Notes: generated from the sequence alone by a model not told the origin. Shown: positions 1 to 8,365, counted from the stretch's first letter. The stretch is DNA of 64,000 nt from an uncultured Lachnospiraceae bacterium (GCA_910577275.1 CAJTMW010000002.1:1-64000); one strand, 5' to 3'. Made by a program: numbers and translations.

Positions 1-855
1 TTGTGCTTTTTACAGGCGTGCAGTAACCTTTCAGCTTGCAAGGCCGTTTCACCTCTCCGAGAATTTAAAAATTTAAATTTCATTAATCATTTAGAATTTC
101 TTCAATATTTTCTATTTGCTATTTGTATCATAATGATTTGTTCTTTGGTTGTTAAAATGGGAAAATACAAAATTAAGTCAAAAGAAGTTGAAACAGAATT
201 AAAAATGCATAGATTATATGCAAATTCTTTTGATAATTTAATTGATAATATTCGGTCGAGACAACATGAATTTGATAATCATATTAACGTTATTTATAGT
301 CAACATTATATTTATGGAACTTATGATGAATTGGTTGAGGCACAAAAAGACTATTGCCAAGTAGTAACCAATGAAAATAAGTTCAACAAAATGCTGAATT
401 CAGGAAATAGAATTATTATAGGATTTTTATACGGAAAATTTGTTGAAATTGATAGATTAGGAATTAATATTTCTTATCATATAAGTATTAAGGAGCTAGA
501 TGTTGGAATTCCTATTTATAAGTTGGTTGAAATAATTGGAAATTTGATTGAAAATGCTATTGAAGCTATGTTAAATTTACCGAAATATAGAAAACTTTAT
601 ATTTGGATGGAAGAGGATGATAATGGCGAATTTGGCATAGAAATTAGGAATGAGAGCGATTACGTTAGTTATTCAGAAATTGGTTTATTTTTTACAAAAG
701 GATATAGTAGAAAAGGTGAGAATAGGGGATTAGGTTTATACCATGTAAAAACAATTTGTGATGAATATAAATTAACTTTATTATGTCAAAATAAAGAGAT
801 AGATGGAATAAATTGGATATCATTTTACATTTCAAATAAAAAAGAAACCACTTAA
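1..855 (+). CDS. AgrC-like sensor histidine kinase (5' end cut or altered)
   Basis: GHKL-type histidine kinase of the AgrC family, which senses a cyclic peptide at the membrane and phosphorylates a LytTR response regulator. Visible are one membrane segment (about residues 31-52), a histidine box RQHEFDNH with H89, an N-box NLIENAIEA near residue 183 and a glycine box ending GLGLYHVK. The usual six-helix sensor domain is not present in the window. The reading frame is open from base 1, so the true start is unknown. The first ~60 bases are richer in GC than the very AT-rich remainder and may not belong to the original gene. It faces the agrBD pair convergently. No response regulator gene is visible. 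The family call is firm; completeness is uncertain. Confidence 0.8.
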   Translation: MCFLQACSNLSACKAVSPLREFKNLNFINHLEFLQYFLFAICIIMICSLVVKMGKYKIKSKEVETELKMHRLYANSFDNLIDNIRSRQHEFDNHINVIYSQHYIYGTYDELVEAQKDYCQVVTNENKFNKMLNSGNRIIIGFLYGKFVEIDRLGINISYHISIKELDVGIPIYKLVEIIGNLIENAIEAMLNLPKYRKLYIWMEEDDNGEFGIEIRNESDYVSYSEIGLFFTKGYSRKGENRGLGLYHVKTICDEYKLTLLCQNKEIDGINWISFYISNKKETT

Positions 856-868
856 TGGTTTCTTTTTT
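838..868. terminator. Bidirectional terminator between agrC-like and agrD genes
   Basis: A 13-bp perfect stem (A-run plus GAAACCA, 838-850) with loop CTTAA (851-855) and the complementary TGGTTTC plus T-run (856-868). It overlaps the kinase stop codon and precedes the agrD stop codon. An A-run on one side and a T-run on the other let it serve both strands. Confidence 0.85.
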
Positions 869-873
869 ATTCA

Positions 874-1011
874 TTATTTTTCTAATATTCTAGTAGGATA
901 TTCATATTCTCCAAAGAAAAAGGCACTCGTAATACCAACTCCAATCCCAGCGCCCCAAAGCATGCAAGTGGTCAGTAAAACCTTGCCCACTTTAATCAAT
1001 TTTTCTTTCAT
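874..1011 (-). CDS. agrD: AgrD-like cyclic autoinducer precursor, apparently serine-based
   Basis: A 45-residue precursor with a lysine-rich amphipathic N-terminus, a hydrophobic Gly-rich middle, and a C-terminal part TSAFFF-GEYEYP-TRILEK. The segment after the predicted ring (GEYEYPTRIL) resembles the conserved AgrD tail (acidic-E-V-E-V-P-K-E-L in staphylococci). By that alignment the ring would be S29-A-F-F-F, closed by a serine lactone rather than a cysteine thiolactone; the only cysteine (C16) lies far upstream. The start codon is 7 nt after an AGAAAGGAG ribosome binding site and overlaps the end of agrB by 20 nt, implying translational coupling. Family known; ring position inferred. Confidence 0.75.
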   Translation of the reverse strand: MKEKLIKVGKVLLTTCMLWGAGIGVGITSAFFFGEYEYPTRILEK

Positions 1012-1549
1012 AAGGTTCTCCTTTCTTTAATATTCTTGCAGCAATCAGCTGCAGTGTGTGTAATATAATCACCCAAAAACCCACTGTCATATAGGCGTTT
1101 TCAGGAACTATATACAAAGCAACAATATAAAAGAAGATGAAAACAAATGCCTGCATCCGAACCTTGCTCACGTGCTGCTCGCTCAGCGCCACATGGACTG
1201 TGGAAGTAACAGGCCCTACGAAATAGTTACAAAGCATACAAACAAAGAGAAAAATCATCTGGCACAGTTTATTTACCGGAATATTCGGTAAAACCATCAG
1301 TGACAGGAACGCATAGGAAAACGACACCAGAAAACAGGAAATATACGTTTTACAATGTAATCCGCCTACAGCAATTCTAAGCGGCAGCATGACCGCCATG
1401 GCAAAGAGATACAATCCAAGTCTGTCTCTGAAAATGAATCCCATAATCAGAAATTTACTGAGTTCCGAGGCAATAGTCTTCACAAAAAACTGAAGCTGTG
1501 CAATTTGAAAATCACTGAACTGATATTGCCTTTTAAGAAATTCCTGCAT
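992..1549 (-). CDS. agrB: AgrB-like peptide-processing membrane protease
   Basis: Membrane endopeptidase (185 residues) that cleaves and cyclises AgrD. It carries the family signature LPLRIAVGGLHCKTYISC, with catalytic H65 and C72 seven residues apart as in known AgrB proteins, and several hydrophobic segments. The ATG at 1549 was chosen because GAAAGGAAACAGCC precedes it and the protein then begins MQEFLKRQY; a longer frame runs upstream to 1660 but has no ribosome binding site. Its 3' end overlaps agrD. The divergent XRE gene upstream may control it. Confidence 0.88.
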   Translation of the reverse strand: MQEFLKRQYQFSDFQIAQLQFFVKTIASELSKFLIMGFIFRDRLGLYLFAMAVMLPLRIAVGGLHCKTYISCFLVSFSYAFLSLMVLPNIPVNKLCQMIFLFVCMLCNYFVGPVTSTVHVALSEQHVSKVRMQAFVFIFFYIVALYIVPENAYMTVGFWVIILHTLQLIAARILKKGEPYERKID

Positions 1550-1717
1550 GGCTGTTTCCTTTCTTCGTAACTTTAGGTTAATTTTATAAATTTTGGGGTA
1601 ATGGGATGAATTATTTGCTGAATCGATGCCAATCCGAAAAATATTGCAGAAATATGTCATATTTTGGAAGTTTACAGGTATTGGTTATAAATAACGTATG
1701 ATTGAGTGAATAAATCA

Positions 1718-1743
1718 GCATTTCAGGAAATGCATGCTATAAT
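1718..1743 (+). promoter_or_regulatory. Promoter and palindromic operator of the XRE gene
   Basis: An extended -10 element (TG-C-TATAAT, TATAAT at 1738-1743) follows a perfect inverted repeat GCATTTC-AG-GAAATGC at 1718-1733. The repeat sits where the -35 hexamer should be; no good -35 is present. A second, shorter palindrome CCACA-TAT-TGTGG lies at 1754-1766. The arrangement suggests repression, probably by the XRE protein encoded just downstream. Confidence 0.6.
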
Positions 1744-1813
1744 AATTTTATTGCCACATATTGTGGTTTGGAGCATTTAACGGTCTAGGTTTTGTGTGTT
1801 GGGAGGAAGAGAA

Positions 1814-2140
1814 ATGTCAGACAAAAATGTTGGACAAAGGATACGAAAGTTACGGGAGGCAAACAGTTACACACGTGATGCATTTGCAGAGAAGGTTGAT
1901 ATTTCATCAAAGTTTTTATATGAAATTGAAACGGGAAAGAAAGGATTCACAGTAGAAATTCTCTCAAAAATATCAAAGGCGCTATGCGTCAGCAACGACT
2001 ATATATTAGGCGGACGGGAAAACGGTAAAGTACCGGAAAAGGTAGTTGACATTCTTGAATGCTTCAGTCCTGAACAGATGGAACACGTACAGGATATATT
2101 AAAGTTGATACAGGAAATGAGCGCGAGACAGGCAGTGTAA
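1814..2140 (+). CDS. XRE-family helix-turn-helix regulator
   Basis: Cytoplasmic DNA-binding protein of 108 residues with an N-terminal HTH (GQRIRKLREANSYTRDAFAE...) and a short C-terminal helix region ending EMSARQAV. This size and layout are common for repressors next to quorum-sensing or mobile loci. The ATG at 1814 follows GGGAGGAAGAGAA; an upstream in-frame ATG at 1796 lies before that ribosome binding site and is unlikely to be used. It is transcribed away from agrBD with a shared 264-bp region, and a rho-independent terminator follows. Its target is inferred, not shown. Confidence 0.85.
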   Translation: MSDKNVGQRIRKLREANSYTRDAFAEKVDISSKFLYEIETGKKGFTVEILSKISKALCVSNDYILGGRENGKVPEKVVDILECFSPEQMEHVQDILKLIQEMSARQAV

Positions 2141-2161
2141 AAGGGGAATGCTTGTGCGTGG

Positions 2162-2200
2162 GAGCCGGTGCATGGATAGGCGGATGCACCGGCTCTTATT
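2162..2200 (+). terminator. Terminator of the XRE gene
   Basis: Twelve-bp perfect stem GAGCCGGTGCAT (2162-2173) and ATGCACCGGCTC (2184-2195) with a 10-nt loop, followed by TTATT. It starts 22 nt after the XRE stop codon. Confidence 0.8.
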
Positions 2201-2284
2201 ACAATAAGGCAGCTTGCGAAGCATGGAAGCGTTTGCTGCAAAAAGCCGGCTTGTAAGGCATACAGCGTCTGTCAATGTATTCTG

Positions 2285-2659
2285 TCAGCTAAGCATCCCG
2301 CCCAGCATTCCGCTGCCGCAGCACAGGACAAGGACGGTAAAGAAGTTTCCCGATACCTCGTTCATGCCCTGGTTGATAATCAGGGAAATCACGATAAGAA
2401 TGGTGAAATACAGTCCGCCCATTAAAAGCCCCCAAAGGAATTTCCGGCTGCCTTCCCGTTTCCCGGCGAGAAAGCCCGCAAGGAAAGTGATAATTATGTA
2501 AATGCCGATGATGCATATGGAAACTGTCTTTTCCGACAAATCAAAGCGGTAAAGCATCAGGGCAAGCAGAAGGAGCAGGCCGGTGGTCAGCAGGTAAGAT
2601 ATGAGCAGGCATTTTAATATGAAGGTAAGCCGTGAACTGAGGTTTAGTTTTTTTAACAT
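2285..2659 (-). CDS. Small four-helix membrane protein, TIGR04086/YrzE-like
   Basis: Integral membrane protein of 124 residues with about four hydrophobic segments; the last ones are Gly-rich (FLAGFLAGKREG, CCGSGMLGGML). It resembles the TIGR04086 family of unknown function common in Clostridia. The ATG at 2659 is preceded by AGGAGGCTCTC. It is a single gene transcribed towards the XRE terminator, and the CNNM gene is divergent. No function can be assigned. Confidence 0.7.
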   Translation of the reverse strand: MLKKLNLSSRLTFILKCLLISYLLTTGLLLLLALMLYRFDLSEKTVSICIIGIYIIITFLAGFLAGKREGSRKFLWGLLMGGLYFTILIVISLIINQGMNEVSGNFFTVLVLCCGSGMLGGMLS

Positions 2660-2730
2660 GAGAGCCTCCTGTTTTTTATTGATTCGCACAAAAAATCTTA
2701 ATAATCTGTATTACAATCATATGTCTGAAC

Positions 2731-2759
2731 TTGACAGAGAATACCCGATATTGTAATAT
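2731..2759 (+). promoter_or_regulatory. Sigma-A-type promoter of the CNNM gene
   Basis: TTGACA at 2731-2736, a 17-nt spacer, then TAATAT at 2754-2759, about 48 nt upstream of the CNNM start. Hexamers and spacing fit a vegetative promoter. Confidence 0.65.
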
Positions 2760-2806
2760 TGCCATAAGTAAATTTAAATTCTATAGAATAAGGAGTGATT
2801 TTAATT

Positions 2807-4129
2807 TTGGATACCGATGGTGTCATACAATTGTTTTCATTATTGATTCTGGTGCTTTTGTCAGGCTTTTTCTCCTCTGCGGAGACGTCGCTCACCACAG
2901 TGAACCGCGTCCGGCTGAAATCCCTGGCGGACGACGGCGATAAACGGGCAAAGACGGCTCTTAATGTACTCGAAAAGTACGGGAAAATGCTGAGCGCGAT
3001 TTTAATTGGAAACAATATTGTGAATCTTACGGCTTCGTCTCTTATGACAACGCTGGCGCTGAAAATTCATCTTTCCGTGGGAATTGCCACGGGAATTCTG
3101 ACCGTGGTGATATTAATCTTCGGAGAGATTGTCCCCAAAAACATGGCGATGGTATATTCGGAAAAGCTGGCGCTTCTTTACGCCGCAATTATTTCAGGGC
3201 TGATAAAGCTGCTGACGCCGGTAATTTTTGTGATTGACAAGCTGGCCAACGGGCTGATGAAGCTGTTACATATCGATACCAACAAGAGAACCGCCATGAC
3301 GGAAACCGAGCTTCGGACCTATGTGGAGGTCAGCCATGAGGACGGCGTTATCGAGTCGGAAGAACGGGAAATGATTTACAACGTGTTCGATTTCGGCGAC
3401 GCGGTTGCCAAGGATATCATGATTCCCAGAATCGACGTGGCGGCAATCAATGAGGATGCCGGCTATGACGAGGTCATGGCGCTTTTTAAGGAATGTATGT
3501 ATACCCGTATTCCTGTTTTCAGGGAAGACAAGGATAATATAATCGGTCTGATAAACATCAAGGATTTTATTCTGGTGGAGGACAGGAACCAGTTCAAAAT
3601 CAGCGACATCATGCGTCAGGCCTACTACACCTATGAGTTCAAAAAGACGGCGGACCTGCTGGTGGAGATGCGCGAAAAGATGGTGAACGTCTCCTTCGTT
3701 TTAAATGAATACGGTGCGGCGGTAGGTATGATTACCTTAGAGGATTTGCTGGAGGAAATCGTGGGCGAAATCCGCGACGAGTATGACGAGGACGAGGAAG
3801 AGCTGATACAGGAGGTCGGAGAGAGGACTTACTTGGTGGAGGGAAGCATGAAGCTTGGCGATATCAACGATGAGCTTGGCACGCTTCTTTCTTCCGAGGA
3901 TTATGATTCCATCGGCGGGCTTTTAATAGAGCATCTGGACAGACTGCCGGAGGACGGTGAAACGATTGTCACCGAAGCGGGCATTACGCTGAAGGTTCAG
4001 GGAATCAGTCAGAACAGAATCGTCAAGGTTTTAATGACGCTTCCCGAAAAAGAGCCGGACAGAGACGTCGGAGGGGAGTCTGACGAGTCTTCCGATTCGG
4101 AAGATGCAAAGGAGCACGAAAAAGAGTAA
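2807..4129 (+). CDS. CNNM/CorC-family (HlyC-like) membrane transporter
   Basis: Membrane protein of 440 residues of the DUF21-CBS-CorC family, linked to magnesium or cobalt efflux and often annotated as hemolysin. In order: a DUF21 membrane domain (about 1-160; first helix contains SGFFSSAETSL), a CBS pair (about 200-325), and a C-terminal CorC_HlyC domain (about 345-420), then an acidic tail. The TTG at 2807 is 11 nt after AAGGAG; the GTG at 2795 overlaps that ribosome binding site and was rejected. Family sure; transported ion unknown. Confidence 0.9.
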   Translation: MDTDGVIQLFSLLILVLLSGFFSSAETSLTTVNRVRLKSLADDGDKRAKTALNVLEKYGKMLSAILIGNNIVNLTASSLMTTLALKIHLSVGIATGILTVVILIFGEIVPKNMAMVYSEKLALLYAAIISGLIKLLTPVIFVIDKLANGLMKLLHIDTNKRTAMTETELRTYVEVSHEDGVIESEEREMIYNVFDFGDAVAKDIMIPRIDVAAINEDAGYDEVMALFKECMYTRIPVFREDKDNIIGLINIKDFILVEDRNQFKISDIMRQAYYTYEFKKTADLLVEMREKMVNVSFVLNEYGAAVGMITLEDLLEEIVGEIRDEYDEDEEELIQEVGERTYLVEGSMKLGDINDELGTLLSSEDYDSIGGLLIEHLDRLPEDGETIVTEAGITLKVQGISQNRIVKVLMTLPEKEPDRDVGGESDESSDSEDAKEHEKE

Positions 4130-4148
4130 ATCCTTTGTAAAAAACGCT

Positions 4149-4176
4149 TTTCCAAAGTAAATAATTATGCTATACT
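4149..4176 (+). promoter_or_regulatory. Promoter of the SCIFF gene
   Basis: An extended -10 TG-C-TATACT (TATACT at 4171-4176) with a weak -35 TTTCCA at 4149-4154, 16-nt spacing, about 60 nt upstream of the SCIFF start codon. Confidence 0.55.
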
Positions 4177-4237
4177 ATAAAAATCCGGGAGCGGAGATGG
4201 AGCCGCCGGTATGCGGACAGAAAAAGGAGATTTTATT

Positions 4238-4384
4238 ATGAAGAGAATTAAAACACTGGCAACAAGAGATTTGAAAGAATCCATGAAAAAGGGCGGCTGC
4301 GGAGAATGTCAGACTTCCTGCCAGTCAGCCTGCAAGACTTCCTGCACAGTAGGAAATCAGAGCTGTGAAAAGGTAAAAGCGTAA
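4238..4384 (+). CDS. scfA: SCIFF peptide (six cysteines in forty-five residues)
   Basis: Ribosomally made peptide precursor of 48 residues: a leader MKRIKTLATRDLKESMKK, then six cysteines at positions 21, 24, 28, 32, 36 and 43, ending KVKA. SCIFF peptides are nearly universal in Clostridia and are modified by a dedicated radical-SAM enzyme that forms Cys-Thr thioether links. Threonines lie between the cysteines (CQTSC, CKTSC). The start follows AAAAAGGAG with a good spacer. The maturase gene follows 199 nt downstream. The mature product's role is unknown in the family. Confidence 0.95.
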   Translation: MKRIKTLATRDLKESMKKGGCGECQTSCQSACKTSCTVGNQSCEKVKA

Positions 4385-4514
4385 GCGGACAGCCCGCCCG
4401 CAGCGTTTGCGCCTTATTGCGGCAAACGCTGTCAGCTTACTGCAGCAAACGCTGCCGCGCTTTGCGAGCCGGCTCATTGTAAAAAGAATCAAGCAGCGGC
4501 GTCTGCCGCTGCTT
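4381..4514 (+). other. Structured leader between SCIFF and its maturase
   Basis: The SCIFF-maturase gap can fold into nested stems: GTAAGC (4381-4386) with GCTTAC (4435-4440), GACAGC (4388-4393) with GCTGTC (4429-4434, overlapping the inner stem), and an inner stem CAGCGTTTGC (4401-4410) with GCAAACGCTG (4422-4431). A second hairpin AAGCAGCGGC/GCCGCTGCTT spans 4491-4514. None is followed by a strong T-run. They may stabilise the peptide message or lower read-through into the enzyme gene; this is inference. Confidence 0.45.
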
Positions 4515-4582
4515 ATTGTGTGTGCAGGGAGACGGAAGGCTCTTTTTGACGCGCCATAAAAGACAGGAAAAGGATAAGAAAA

Positions 4583-6094
4583 GTGATACATCAGTATAAA
4601 AACAACGGCTATAATATTGTCATGGACGTGAACAGCGGTTCTGTTCATGTTGTGGACGATGTGGTTTACGATGTGGTTCCTCTGGTGGAGGAGGCCCTTG
4701 GGGCCGGGTGCCCCGAGGCTGAGATAAAAGACAGGGTATGCGGGCGTCTGCAGGGCGGAAATGCCGGAAGCGATACCGCCGGAAGTAAGGCAGACAGCAA
4801 AGACGCGGGCAGCAGGACTGCCGGCAGTACTGACAGCAAGGGCATAGCCGGCGCCGCCATCTACGGGCCTGAGGACATTGCAGACGCCGTGGAGCAGGTA
4901 ATGGAGCTTCGGGAAGCGGGGCTGCTGTATGCGCCCGATATCTATGAAAACTATATCACTGATTTCAAAAAGCGGGAGACAGTGGTAAAGGCCTTATGCC
5001 TCCATATTGCCCATGACTGCAACCTTGCCTGTAAATACTGCTTTGCGGAGGAAGGCGAGTACCACGGCGGACGGGCGCTTATGAGCCTGGAGGTAGGGAA
5101 AAAGGCGCTGGATTTTCTGGTGAAAAATTCCGGGAACCGGGTAAATCTTGAGGTGGATTTTTTCGGCGGGGAGCCCACCTTAAACTGGCAGGTGGTAAAG
5201 GATTTGGTGGCCTACGGCAGGAGCCTTGAGGAGCCTTTCCACAAGAAATTCCGCTTTACCCTCACCACCAACGGCATACTTTTAAATGATGAAATCATGG
5301 AATTTGCCAATAAGGAAATGGCAAATATCGTCCTGAGCATCGACGGTCGGAAGGAAATCAACGACCTCATGCGCCCCCACAGAGGAGGTCAGGGAAGCTA
5401 TGACACCATTGTCCCGAAATTCCTCAAGGTGGCAAAGAGCCGGAACCAGACGAATTATTATGTAAGGGGAACTTTCACGCGGAACAATCTGGATTTTGCG
5501 GAGGATGTGCTTCATCTGGCGGATTTGGGCTTTGAGCAGATTTCCGTGGAGCCGGTGGTTGCGCCCCCGACTGCGGACTATGCCCTTCGGGAGGAGGATT
5601 TGCCAAAGCTTTTAGCGGAATATGACAGGCTTGCGGTAGCGCTTTTAAATAGAAGAAAGGAAGGAAAGGGAGTCAATTTCTTCCATTTTATGATAGACCT
5701 TACGGGCGGGCCCTGTGTTGCCAAGCGGCTTTCCGGGTGCGGCTCGGGAACGGAATATCTGGCGGTAACGCCCTGGGGGGATTTGTATCCCTGTCACCAG
5801 TTTGTGGGCGTTAAGGATTTCCTTATGGGGAATGTGGACGAGGGGATTACCCGGACGGATATCAGGGACGAGTTTAAAACCTGCAACGTTTATGCCAGGG
5901 AAAAGTGTAAGAGCTGCTTTGCAAAGTTTTACTGCAGCGGCGGGTGCGCCGCCAATTCCTACAATTTCCACGGGCATATCAACGACACCTACGACCTTGG
6001 ATGCGAATTACAGAATAAGCGTATTGAGTGCGCGATTATGATAAAAGCGGCTTTGGCCGAATCAGAAGGAGAAGAAAGCAATGAAGAAGAGTAA
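4583..6094 (+). CDS. scfB: SCIFF radical-SAM thioether maturase
   Basis: Radical-SAM/SPASM enzyme of 503 residues that installs thioether bonds in the SCIFF peptide. N-terminal peptide-binding region (1-50; GYNIVMDVNSGSVHVVDD), radical-SAM motif C146-x3-C150-x2-C153, and a C-terminal SPASM domain with cysteines at 386, 404 and a cluster near 434-480 (CKSCFAKFYCSGGC). A Ser/Gly/Ala/Asp-rich segment at about residues 58-92 looks like a low-complexity insertion between the recognition domain and the barrel. GTG start at 4583. Its end overlaps secDF by 14 nt. Confidence 0.95.
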   Translation: MIHQYKNNGYNIVMDVNSGSVHVVDDVVYDVVPLVEEALGAGCPEAEIKDRVCGRLQGGNAGSDTAGSKADSKDAGSRTAGSTDSKGIAGAAIYGPEDIADAVEQVMELREAGLLYAPDIYENYITDFKKRETVVKALCLHIAHDCNLACKYCFAEEGEYHGGRALMSLEVGKKALDFLVKNSGNRVNLEVDFFGGEPTLNWQVVKDLVAYGRSLEEPFHKKFRFTLTTNGILLNDEIMEFANKEMANIVLSIDGRKEINDLMRPHRGGQGSYDTIVPKFLKVAKSRNQTNYYVRGTFTRNNLDFAEDVLHLADLGFEQISVEPVVAPPTADYALREEDLPKLLAEYDRLAVALLNRRKEGKGVNFFHFMIDLTGGPCVAKRLSGCGSGTEYLAVTPWGDLYPCHQFVGVKDFLMGNVDEGITRTDIRDEFKTCNVYAREKCKSCFAKFYCSGGCAANSYNFHGHINDTYDLGCELQNKRIECAIMIKAALAESEGEESNEEE

Positions 6095-8336
6095 AGCAAT
6101 TGTAATTCTGCTGGTATTTCTGCTGCTTCTTGGCGGTTTTGGGTATACCGCCGCAGTAGGAATAGGGGCGGACGGTTCCGGTTCAGCGGCCAGTATTAAT
6201 CTGGGACTGGATTTGGAGGGCGGCGTCAGCATCACCTATCAGGTGGTGGGAGACGCGGAGCCTTCAAGCGAGGATATGGCGGATACCATATACAAGCTGC
6301 AAAAGCGTGTGGAGAGCTACAGCAACGAAGCGGTGGTATATCAGGAGGGAAGCAACCGGATTAACATCGAGATTCCCGGCGTTTCGGATGCAGGAGCTAT
6401 CCTGGAGGAGCTTGGAAAGCCCGGTTCCCTGTATTTTATTTCCCAGTATGACCCTGACGGAAATCCCAATTATCAGGCGCTGGGAACCGACGACGAGGGC
6501 GAGATTGTCTATGCCCTGTATAAGGATATCGACCAGCTTATCGCTGACGGAAGCGTGGTTTTGGAGGGAACGGATGTGAAGGAAACTCAGGCCGGCTCCA
6601 TGACCAACAGCATGCAGAACAGCGAGTTTGTGGTGCAGTTATCCATGACAGAGGAGGGAACGAAGAAGTTTGCCGACGCAACCACAAAGGCCCTTCAAAA
6701 CGGAGAATCCATCGGAATTTATTATGACGGCACGATTATCAGCGCCCCTAATGTAAACTCGGCTATCACCGACGGACAGGCGCAGATTACGGGAAACTTT
6801 ACCTATGAAAGAGCCCAGCAGCTTGCAACCACCATCAGGATTGGCGGACTTAAGCTGGAGCTGGAGGAGCTGCATTCCAAGATTGTGGGGGCGCAGCTTG
6901 GGGAAGAAGCCATTTCCACCAGTATCAAAGCGGCGGCAGTAGGTTTTGCCATTATCGTAATTTTTATGATTGCGGTTTATCATCTCTCAGGGGTGGCGGC
7001 CAGCCTTGCCCTTGGGCTTTATGTGGAGCTGATTGTGATTTTGCTGGATGCCTTTGAAATCACACTGACCCTGCCGGGAATTGCAGGTATTATCCTGTCT
7101 ATCGGTATGGCGGTGGATGCCAACGTGATTATTTTCGCCCGTATCAGGGAGGAGATTGCAAAGGGCAAAACCGTAAAATCTGCTATTGATATCGGTTATA
7201 AGAAAGCAACCTCCGCCATTGTGGACGGCAATGTGACCACGCTGATTGCGGCGGCGGTACTTGGATTTTTGGGCTCAGGCACAATTAAGGGCTTTGCGGC
7301 CACGCTGGCTCTGGGTATTATCCTTTCCATGTTTACGGCTATGGCGATTACCAGACTGCTCATGAAAGCCTTCTTTGCAATGGGCTTACAGAGCGAAAAG
7401 CTTTACGGCAGGGCAAAGGAGCGCAAGGCAGTAGACTTTACCTCAAAGAGAAAGGTGTTCTTCGGAATTTCCATTGCGGCGGTTCTGGCGGGCTTTGTGT
7501 TTATGGGAATCAACAAGTCCCAGATTGGCGGGGCTTTGAATTACAGCCTTGAGTTTGTGGGCGGTACTTCCACGAATATTACTTTTAATGAAGATATGCC
7601 TCTCGGGGATATCGATGCAAAGGTGGTTCCTCTCATTGAAAAAATTACAGGGGACGGAAATGTCCAGACCCAGAAGGTGGAGGGAACGGACGAGGTGATT
7701 TTCAAGACCCGCTCCTTGAATCTGGACGAGAGGGAAGAACTGAAAAACGTGATGGTGGATAATTTTGCAGTAGATGCGGAGAAGATTACCACGGAAACCA
7801 TCAGCTCCACCATCAGCAGCGAGATGAAATCGGATGCGGTGATTGCCGTTGTGATTGCCACTATCTGTATGCTGCTTTATATCTGGCTGCGGTTTAAGGA
7901 TATCCGTTTCGGCGCAAGCTCCGTTGTAGCACTGATTCATGACGTACTGGTGGTTCTTGCCTTCTACGCGATTGTGCGGGTATCCGTGGGAACCACATTT
8001 ATCGCATGTATGCTGACCATTGTGGGTTATTCCATCAATGCAACCATCGTTATTTTTGACAGGATTCGGGAGAACATGCACAACATGGGCAGAAAGGAAT
8101 CTCTGGAGGATATGGTCAACGACAGTATCACCCAGACACTTTCAAGAAGTATTTTTACTTCCCTGACAACCTTTATCATGGTGGCGGCGCTGTATGCGTT
8201 CGGCGTGTCCTCCGTGAAAGAGTTTGCGCTGCCTCTGATGGCAGGTATCCTCTGCGGTACGTATTCTTCCGTATGCATTACCGGTGCGCTGTGGCTGGTT
8301 CTGCGCAAGGTGTTCCCGCAGAAAAAGACGGCATAG
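6081..8336 (+). CDS. secDF: Fused SecD-SecF protein translocase subunit
   Basis: Proton-driven accessory subunit of the Sec translocon, 751 residues. First helix at about 5-26, a large external SecD domain with LGLDLEGGVS, then the SecD membrane bundle with GMAVDANVIIFARIREE (about 345-361), a short linker, and the SecF half with NYSLEFVGGTS (about 488-498) and VGYSINATIVIFDRIREN. Fusion of the two halves is normal in Bacilli and many Clostridia. ATG after GGAGAAGAAAGCA; it overlaps the SCIFF maturase gene, so the two are probably translationally coupled. A terminator follows. Confidence 0.95.
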   Translation: MKKSKAIVILLVFLLLLGGFGYTAAVGIGADGSGSAASINLGLDLEGGVSITYQVVGDAEPSSEDMADTIYKLQKRVESYSNEAVVYQEGSNRINIEIPGVSDAGAILEELGKPGSLYFISQYDPDGNPNYQALGTDDEGEIVYALYKDIDQLIADGSVVLEGTDVKETQAGSMTNSMQNSEFVVQLSMTEEGTKKFADATTKALQNGESIGIYYDGTIISAPNVNSAITDGQAQITGNFTYERAQQLATTIRIGGLKLELEELHSKIVGAQLGEEAISTSIKAAAVGFAIIVIFMIAVYHLSGVAASLALGLYVELIVILLDAFEITLTLPGIAGIILSIGMAVDANVIIFARIREEIAKGKTVKSAIDIGYKKATSAIVDGNVTTLIAAAVLGFLGSGTIKGFAATLALGIILSMFTAMAITRLLMKAFFAMGLQSEKLYGRAKERKAVDFTSKRKVFFGISIAAVLAGFVFMGINKSQIGGALNYSLEFVGGTSTNITFNEDMPLGDIDAKVVPLIEKITGDGNVQTQKVEGTDEVIFKTRSLNLDEREELKNVMVDNFAVDAEKITTETISSTISSEMKSDAVIAVVIATICMLLYIWLRFKDIRFGASSVVALIHDVLVVLAFYAIVRVSVGTTFIACMLTIVGYSINATIVIFDRIRENMHNMGRKESLEDMVNDSITQTLSRSIFTSLTTFIMVAALYAFGVSSVKEFALPLMAGILCGTYSSVCITGALWLVLRKVFPQKKTA

Positions 8337-8365
8337 CAGGCCGGCTTTGCGAGTAAGTATATTGT

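Noticed and set aside
1761..1955. Open frame overlapping the XRE gene in another frame
   Set aside because: No ribosome binding site, and it shares sequence with the clear HTH gene.
4491..4514. Hairpin after SCIFF as a terminator
   Set aside because: Strong stem but followed by ATTGTGTG rather than a T-run.
7443..8081. 212-codon frame opposite secDF
   Set aside because: Antisense shadow of a conserved gene; no family, no start signal.
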